From assembly GCA_013152215.1 (NCBI GenBank), contig JAADGT010000099.1, positions 1 through 9,695 of the forward strand: a stretch of 9,695 nt of DNA, written 5' to 3'. This DNA is from Deltaproteobacteria bacterium (GTDB lineage: Bacteria > Desulfobacterota > Deferrisomatia > Deferrisomatales > Deferrisomataceae). Shown piece by piece: positions 5,377 through 9,695 of the stretch; the first letter of the stretch is position 1; each line of letters starts with the position of its first letter. Below the pieces are notes generated by a model that saw only the letters and a list, made by a program, of their open reading frames with translations, searched no databases and had not been told where the DNA came from. The position numbers and the translations under genes are program-made.

Positions 5377-6033
5377 ATGGGGTGTGAGCGGTTCGAGACC
5401 TTGTGGCTTCGGGTGCTCGAGGGCACGGCCGGCCCGGCGGAGAGGGAAGCTGCGGAGGCCCACCGGGCCGCGTGCCCCCGGTGCGCCCGGCTGGCGGACG
5501 GTCTGGAACGGCTGGAGCACGCGTTGGAGGCCATGGGCGAGGAGCGGCCGGAGCCGCCGCCGTATCTGGCCGCCCGGGTCAAGGCCAGGCTCCAAGAGCT
5601 CCCCCGGCCCGGCCGTTGGTGGCGGTGGTGGGCGCGGTTTCCGGCGTTCCGACCCGCTGCCACGATGGCGGCGCTGGTGCTGGCGTTCTTCGTGGGCCTG
5701 CTTGCCCGGGAGGTCCACCGCCTCAACGCCGTGCTCGGGGCGCAGGGAGAAGTGGTGGTCATCGAGTTCGCCGCCCCCGACGCGAGGGAGGTGCGGCTGG
5801 TGGGGGACTTCAACGACTGGGGTCGGAGCCCCGGGCGGGTGAGCGCCGTACGGCAGGGGGACCGATGGGTGTTCCGGCTGCGGCTGGAGCCTGGTCGCTA
5901 CCAGTACTCGTTCGTGGTGGACGGGACCAGGTGGTTGCCCGATCCCAATGCGCCCGGTATCATCCCCGACGGCTTCGGGGGGCGGAATTCGGTGCTGTAC
6001 GTGGGGGCGGGACGGGCCGGCATCCGATTGTAA
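5377..6033 (+). CDS. Membrane protein: zinc-finger anti-sigma-like N-terminus plus CBM48/glycogen-binding-like domain
   Basis: The 218-residue protein starts at ATG 5377 behind GGAGGAAGGGG. Residues 1-50 resemble the cytoplasmic zinc-binding anti-sigma (ZAS/zf-HC2) module: C3, then H29-x3-C33-x2-C36 in EAHRAACPRCARL. A Trp/Arg-rich stretch (80-90) precedes a single membrane helix at about 91-110 (FRPAATMAALVLAFFVGLLA). Residues 125-208 form an immunoglobulin-like early-set/CBM48 domain, related to the AMPK-beta glycogen-binding domain: VRLVGDFNDWGR, then WVFRLRLEPGRYQYSFVVDG, then WLPDPNAP and SVLYV. The domain should be periplasmic. The likely job is to hold a sigma factor at the membrane in response to an envelope or carbohydrate signal; the ECF factor at 3784 is the nearest candidate. 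Sugar binding is not proven, since such early-set domains also serve as protein-binding modules. There is no terminator before the cytochrome gene. Confidence 0.87.
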   Translation: MGCERFETLWLRVLEGTAGPAEREAAEAHRAACPRCARLADGLERLEHALEAMGEERPEPPPYLAARVKARLQELPRPGRWWRWWARFPAFRPAATMAALVLAFFVGLLAREVHRLNAVLGAQGEVVVIEFAAPDAREVRLVGDFNDWGRSPGRVSAVRQGDRWVFRLRLEPGRYQYSFVVDGTRWLPDPNAPGIIPDGFGGRNSVLYVGAGRAGIRL

Positions 6034-6147
6034 CGGTGGGGGAGGTGCGTCGGACGGCGGCGGGATTCACGGCGCCCCGGTTGGGTTTTGGTGCGCCCGA
6101 AAGGGGGTGGGGATGGCTCCAGCTTGCATGGTGGAGGATGGGTGAGC

Positions 6148-7758
6148 ATGGGAACAGGCCAGCGGCAGCCGCGACCTCTCCGGATGGGGCTTTGGGCCCT
6201 CCTCGTTCTCACCGGCTTCCTCGTCGCCCCCGCGTCCGCCGCCATGGTCGGAAGTCCCCATGACTTCGTGGACAACGGATTCACTGGCGGCGGGGTGTGC
6301 GCCGAGTGCCATGTGCCCCATGGTGCGCAGGATCAGCGGCTCTGGGCGCGCGTGGGAAACACGGGGTACACGACATATCCGGCACGGCTGTGCATGGACT
6401 GCCACGACGGCACCCTCCCCACCGGCGGCGGTTGGGATTCGGTGACCGGGGTGACGCCTCCTCCCTATCCTCACACCACCGACACCAAGTACGACAACTG
6501 CGGCACCTGCCACGATCACAAGAAGTCGTTCGTCATCCCGAACGACGACTGTTTGGTGTGCCACACCACCTCGGCCAACGGCGGGCTGTTCGACGACACC
6601 ACCGAGGCGAGCTTCGAGGTCGACCGGTTCTTCAACGGCATCGGGGCCGTGAACGACTCCACCATCCTGAGTCAGCACAACATCCGTTACCAGGTGGACG
6701 GCGATTTCAACACGCCGGAGGACGCCAGCCTGAACGAGTGCAAGAAGTGTCATGGCGACGGGGCCAAGCACCCCAGCGACGCCGCCTTTCTCGTGTACCC
6801 GGACGACCTGGCCTCGGCCGGCGTAACCGCCGGCGACCCGGTGGCCCGGGCCACGGACTTCTCGGCGTACCAGAACTTTTGCCTCTCGTGCCACGACGGG
6901 GTGGACGAGGGGGCGGCCAACGCCTCATTCCAGCAGTTCAACGGGCCGGTGCCCACGGGCCAGGTCCCCCCTTCGGACCGGTCCGATCCGTCCACCCAGC
7001 AGACCGCGGCACCCTGGGTCGTCCCTGCCGTGCCCCCCAAAGACGTCAACGCGGGCGCGCCGTACACGAACACGCCCCCATTTTTCGACTATTACGAGAC
7101 CAACGGCCACGGCTACTCGACAAGCATCGAGGGCAACCAGATGGACGTCACCTGTCTCGCAGGGGGGGCCGGCGCCCAGGGCTGCCACAACCCCCACGGG
7201 ACCAAGAACCGGTTCCTCGCGGACGATTTCCTGTTCGGAGCCGGAGCGGACACGGCCACGGAGTTCGCGATGAACGTGTGTTACGGGTGCCACGTGGAGA
7301 CGGATCTGGGAGACCCGGACAACACGATCCTGGCGAAGAACTTCTTCCACGGCAGCTGGACCGGGAGCAGCGAGCCGCTCCACGCGAACGCGGGGGTCGG
7401 CATGAGCCTGTGGAGGGAGTACACCTCGGGGTTCATGGACATCGCAAACCCGTTCAGCGACCCCAACGGCTCGGGCACCCCCCCGGACGCGTACGCCGAA
7501 ACGGCGATTCTCCCGTTCTACGCGGGCACGGGCGGCCCGATCGAGCAACGGGTGTACGCGCCGACCCTGGGCTCCAGCTGGGTCATGTGCCTCACCTGCC
7601 ACGATCCCCACGGAACCGCGTCCACCCACTGGGATTACAAGGGGGGGGTCGCACCGAATCCGCCGTCGGCCACGGAGAACACCCAGGCCATGCTTCGGAA
7701 GTTCCCCACGAGCTGGGATTATTTGGATCCGCTGTGCAGCGAGTGCCACAGCCATTGA
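6148..7758 (+). CDS. Secreted multiheme cytochrome c, nine CXXCH plus one probable CX9CH site
   Basis: The 536-residue protein starts at ATG 6148 (GGAGG ten bases upstream; GTG 6142 is a possible start). It has a Sec signal peptide with cleavage near ASA-A, residues 31-32. Canonical heme sites begin at C51, C82, C118, C135, C198, C245, C378, C481 and C530. A tenth, C336-x9-C346-H347, is followed by NPHG. Three sites carry the CHxPHG extension (CHVPHG, CHNPHG, CHDPHG) of the doubled-CXXCH family, whose second His may ligate a neighbouring heme. Many further His residues could serve as sixth ligands, and a Gly/Pro/Asp-rich middle (250-330) separates the heme groups. It is a periplasmic or outer-surface electron carrier, as in metal- or mineral-reducing bacteria; substrate and final location are unknown. 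A TlpA-like gene follows after 19 bp, suggesting co-expression. Confidence 0.95.
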   Translation: MGTGQRQPRPLRMGLWALLVLTGFLVAPASAAMVGSPHDFVDNGFTGGGVCAECHVPHGAQDQRLWARVGNTGYTTYPARLCMDCHDGTLPTGGGWDSVTGVTPPPYPHTTDTKYDNCGTCHDHKKSFVIPNDDCLVCHTTSANGGLFDDTTEASFEVDRFFNGIGAVNDSTILSQHNIRYQVDGDFNTPEDASLNECKKCHGDGAKHPSDAAFLVYPDDLASAGVTAGDPVARATDFSAYQNFCLSCHDGVDEGAANASFQQFNGPVPTGQVPPSDRSDPSTQQTAAPWVVPAVPPKDVNAGAPYTNTPPFFDYYETNGHGYSTSIEGNQMDVTCLAGGAGAQGCHNPHGTKNRFLADDFLFGAGADTATEFAMNVCYGCHVETDLGDPDNTILAKNFFHGSWTGSSEPLHANAGVGMSLWREYTSGFMDIANPFSDPNGSGTPPDAYAETAILPFYAGTGGPIEQRVYAPTLGSSWVMCLTCHDPHGTASTHWDYKGGVAPNPPSATENTQAMLRKFPTSWDYLDPLCSECHSH

Positions 7759-7777
7759 GGGGGTGGGAGAGATCGTG

Positions 7778-8305
7778 ATGGCGAACACAACGACAAGAGC
7801 CCTGTGGGGCTGGGTGGTGGTCCTTCTAGCGGGGATATCGATCGGGGTAGCTACGGCACCTGCGGCGGAGCGGTACACGGTGGGGGCGGCGTTCCCCGAC
7901 CTGGCGTTGCCGGACGTGGAAGGGGGGCGCTCCGTGGACGTGGGGGACTACCTGTCGGGGAGCGTGGGCGCCGTGGTGTTCATGCAGACCTCCTGCGCCG
8001 CCTGCCGCAAGGAGCTGCTGGCCCTGAAGGAACTCGTAGAGAGATACCCCGGCCTCAGGGTGGTGGCGATCAGCGTGGACTCGGGCAGCCCCGCCCGGGT
8101 GAAGCGCTACAGGGAGCATTTCGGGTTCCAGTTCCCGTTCCTCCACGATCCCGAGTTCAAGACGCCGGGGGTGTTCGGCTTCTCATTCACGCCCGCGTTG
8201 GTGCTCGTGGACGAGGCCGGGACCATCGCGCTGCTGAAGGGCGGATATCGGCCGGGGGACGAGAAGGTTCTCGAAACGAGGATCCGGGAGCTGCTGGCGA
8301 AGTAG
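7778..8305 (+). CDS. TlpA/redoxin-family periplasmic thioredoxin, CAAC active site
   Basis: The 175-residue protein starts at ATG 7778 behind GGGAGAG; a GTG at 7763 is in frame but less well placed. An N-terminal hydrophobic segment (WGWVVVLLAGISIGVATAPAA) is a signal peptide or membrane anchor. The redoxin fold follows: GAAFPDLALPDVEG at the start, GAVVFMQTS leading to C73-A-A-C76, RVVAISVDSGS, and FGFSFTPALVLVDEAG with the cis-proline P139. It should exchange disulfides in the periplasm. Lying 19 bp behind the ten-heme cytochrome, it may reduce that protein's heme-binding cysteines before heme attachment, as CcmG/ResA-type proteins do elsewhere. A peroxidase-like role cannot be ruled out. 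Its CXXC dipeptide differs from both minus-strand paralogues. Confidence 0.92.
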   Translation: MANTTTRALWGWVVVLLAGISIGVATAPAAERYTVGAAFPDLALPDVEGGRSVDVGDYLSGSVGAVVFMQTSCAACRKELLALKELVERYPGLRVVAISVDSGSPARVKRYREHFGFQFPFLHDPEFKTPGVFGFSFTPALVLVDEAGTIALLKGGYRPGDEKVLETRIRELLAK

Positions 8306-8435
8306 CAGCTCGACGGCGCGATGGGCACGCTCCGGCGACGCCCGGGACATGGGGCGCGTCTTCGGTGGGGTGCCCGGCGGGCGAGCCTCGTGGGACGGGA
8401 TTGTTTTTTTTTCAAACCAAGTAACGAGGTGAACC
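8306..8435 (+). other. Leader region with nested inverted repeats and a T9 tract
   Basis: GGGCAC (8323-8328) can pair with GTGCCC (8370-8375), enclosing GACGC (8337-8341) with GCGTC (8356-8360). A run of nine T (8404-8412) follows about 30 bp on, then CAAACC and the GAGGTG ribosome-binding site of the next gene. The hairpins are not adjacent to the T-run, so a standard terminator is not supported. No known riboswitch pattern was recognised. Confidence 0.35.
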
Positions 8436-9275
8436 ATGGGGCGACGCGGCGCGTGGGTGTGGGGCGCGGGGGGGCTGCTGCTCTGGCTGGTCGCTGTCAC
8501 GGCCTTCGGTGCGGGGCCGGCGGTGCCTCCGGAACGGGCCCTGTACCGTGACGTGCGCGGGCGGGTGGTCGATGGGGAAACCGGGGAACCGATGCCCGGC
8601 GTTCCGGTGAGCCTGTTGTACGAGGTGACCACCACGGACTGTGACGGTAGGTTCGTTTTCGAGAAGGTCCCCCTCACTCACACGGCCCAGGTCAGCCTGC
8701 GGGTGCGCAGCAAGTCGGGGCTGATCATCGGGTGCGTGACCGTGGACGTGCCCGTGCGGTTCTACCCGGTTGCGGCCTCGGAGGGCGAGAAGTTCGACAT
8801 CGTGATCGCGGACCCGAGGGAGGACGAAGAGCTCGAGCTTCGCCTCGAGCCCCTTCCCTCCTCCGAGGTGGATCGGTACTGCACTGCGTGCCACGACACA
8901 AACCCCTGCCTCGAAACGGCTACCTATGAGGACGTGGTCAAGACCGGAAAGGATCTGCGGGGGATCGTGGTGCCGGAGGACCAGGTGGAGGAATACAAGG
9001 AAAAGCTCATGATGCTCGGGCTGAGGAAACAAACCTACCGCAAGATTCGGTATCAAGACACACATCCAGACGGAATGAATATGGAGATTATTCCGAAGCT
9101 GGACCTGGCGGAATATAAAGGGGCCTACCGAAAACCTGAAGGGCTCTATCTTCTGGATGACAAGTACGTGACGTGTGACACCTGTCATACGCGCCACATG
9201 CCGACGGACCAGAAACAGTATGTCGTGATGTCGTACGAGGAAGATAGTGAGCTGTGCCTGAAGTGCCATCTGTAG
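8436..9275 (+). CDS. Secreted triheme cytochrome c with N-terminal carboxypeptidase-regulatory-like domain
   Basis: The 279-residue protein starts at ATG 8436 behind GAGGTG and has a Sec signal peptide (residues 1-27, ending FGAG). Residues about 38-140 resemble a carboxypeptidase-regulatory-like beta-sandwich (VRGRVVDGETGEPMPGVPVSL, TTDCDGRFVFEKVP, then ELRLEPL), a fold used for adhesion or protein contact. The C-terminal half is a small c-type cytochrome with sites C149-TA-C152-H153, C247-DT-C250-H251 and C274-LK-C277-H278, the last at the very C-terminus. A roughly 90-residue linker separates the first heme from the other two. Extra cysteines (C69, C100, C158) could form disulfides. From about 8990 to 9275 the GC content falls to about 46%, against about 72% in the first part. 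It may dock the ten-heme cytochrome or another envelope partner; this is inference. Confidence 0.9.
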   Translation: MGRRGAWVWGAGGLLLWLVAVTAFGAGPAVPPERALYRDVRGRVVDGETGEPMPGVPVSLLYEVTTTDCDGRFVFEKVPLTHTAQVSLRVRSKSGLIIGCVTVDVPVRFYPVAASEGEKFDIVIADPREDEELELRLEPLPSSEVDRYCTACHDTNPCLETATYEDVVKTGKDLRGIVVPEDQVEEYKEKLMMLGLRKQTYRKIRYQDTHPDGMNMEIIPKLDLAEYKGAYRKPEGLYLLDDKYVTCDTCHTRHMPTDQKQYVVMSYEEDSELCLKCHL

Positions 9276-9334
9276 AGATGGAAACGGAACACCGAGGCTC
9301 TTCTGAGGACGGGACAGGCATACGGGGGCCCGCA

Positions 9335-9359
9335 CTTCCGCGGAGAGGTGGCGCGGAAG
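9335..9359 (+). other. Perfect 8-bp hairpin before the lipoprotein gene
   Basis: CTTCCGCG (9335-9342) pairs with CGCGGAAG (9352-9359) around a 9-base purine-rich loop (GAGAGGTGG). No T-run follows, so it is not a standard terminator. It lies in the 113-bp gap between the triheme cytochrome and the lipoprotein gene and might affect mRNA stability or be a protein-binding site. Confidence 0.4.
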
Positions 9360-9388
9360 CCGGCGGAGCCCGGGGAAACGAAGTGGCC

Positions 9389-9695
9389 ATGCGAATTCGT
9401 CTGAGGATTGCGGTTGTGGGCGTCGCGCTCGGGCTCTTGGGGTGTGCGGGGGGCCCTCGGCCCTCGTTGCAGCAGGAGCCTTCCGCGACGGCGCCGAAGG
9501 AGGCCAGGGAAGCTCCCCAGCGGCCGCGGCTGGAACCGCCTCCCCCCCCGGCGGGGAGAACGCGGGCCGACCTGTGGGAGGAGGCTCTGAGGAGGGCTCG
9601 GCGGCTGGAGCCCGTTGTGCAGGAAGACATCGCACGGGTTCAGCCCCCGCCCATCCCCGAGGAGGTTCGGCAGCCGGAAACTCGGAAGGAGCCCG
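9389..9695 (+). CDS. Putative lipoprotein, N-terminal fragment (runs off window)
   Basis: The frame opens at ATG 9389 (GTG at 9383 also in frame) and stays open for 102 codons to the window edge. MRIRLRIAVVGVALGLLGC is a lipoprotein signal with lipobox L-L-G-C19, so the mature protein should be lipid-anchored by Cys19. What follows is low-complexity and Pro/Glu/Arg-rich (RLEPPPPPAG, then DLWEEALRRARRLEPVVQED), with no recognisable domain yet. Such linkers commonly tether a C-terminal domain away from the membrane. The ribosome-binding site is weak (GGGGAAACGAAG). It lies downstream of the cytochromes on the same strand and may belong to the same envelope complex, but its function cannot be told from the fragment. 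Confidence 0.75.
   Translation, partial: MRIRLRIAVVGVALGLLGCAGGPRPSLQQEPSATAPKEAREAPQRPRLEPPPPPAGRTRADLWEEALRRARRLEPVVQEDIARVQPPPIPEEVRQPETRKEP

Noticed and set aside
6114..6128. A second -24/-12-like promoter (TGGCTC...TTGCA) before the cytochrome gene
   Set aside because: The GG and GC elements are 9 bp apart instead of the strictly required 10, and the overlap with the ribosome-binding region would leave almost no leader.
6034..6147. A GEMM-type (cyclic dinucleotide) riboswitch before the cytochrome gene
   Set aside because: A CCC-GAAA-GGG stem is present, but the conserved core words of GEMM riboswitches are not.

Overview
The window is GC-rich (about 70% by eye) and bacterial. Its gene content points to a dissimilatory, metal- or sulfur-respiring member of the former Deltaproteobacteria (Desulfobacterota, Deferrisoma- or Geobacter-like). 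The clues are secreted multiheme c-type cytochromes, several TlpA-type thioredoxins, a near-consensus sigma-54 promoter, an ECF sigma factor and a receiver/ferritin-like fusion. The taxonomic placement is inference; no rRNA or marker gene is present.

Left part (1-2145). A response regulator whose C-terminal half looks like a ferritin/rubrerythrin-type helical domain runs leftward off the window. A family 2 glycosyltransferase runs rightward, divergent from it. That gene appears split by a frameshift into a catalytic part (1026-1700) and a C-terminal part (1673-1969). A 64-residue protein with eight clustered cysteines lies on the minus strand, convergent with the glycosyltransferase end.

Middle (2146-4943). 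A tRNA-Gly(CCC) has a consensus sigma-70 promoter and a strong terminator. On the minus strand two TlpA-like thioredoxins form an operon behind a well-matched -24/-12 promoter with palindromes upstream. Divergent from them is an ECF sigma factor, coupled by an ATGA overlap to an all-helical protein of unknown function.

A gene-free stretch (4944-5376) carries an imperfect long inverted repeat, short tandem repeats and hairpins, and looks like a dispersed repeat element. It is followed by a membrane protein that joins a zinc-finger anti-sigma-like N-terminus to a CBM48/glycogen-binding-like C-terminus.

Right part (6148-9695). A plus-strand electron-transfer cluster contains a secreted cytochrome with nine CXXCH sites and one probable CX9CH site, a third TlpA-like thioredoxin 19 bp downstream, a secreted carboxypeptidase-regulatory-like/triheme fusion, and the start of a lipoprotein. 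A working model is that the cytochromes carry electrons in or beyond the periplasm and the thioredoxins keep apocytochrome or other periplasmic cysteines reduced. The sigma-54 and ECF elements suggest regulated, condition-dependent expression. The individual domains are readable from sequence; the functional linkage is inference.
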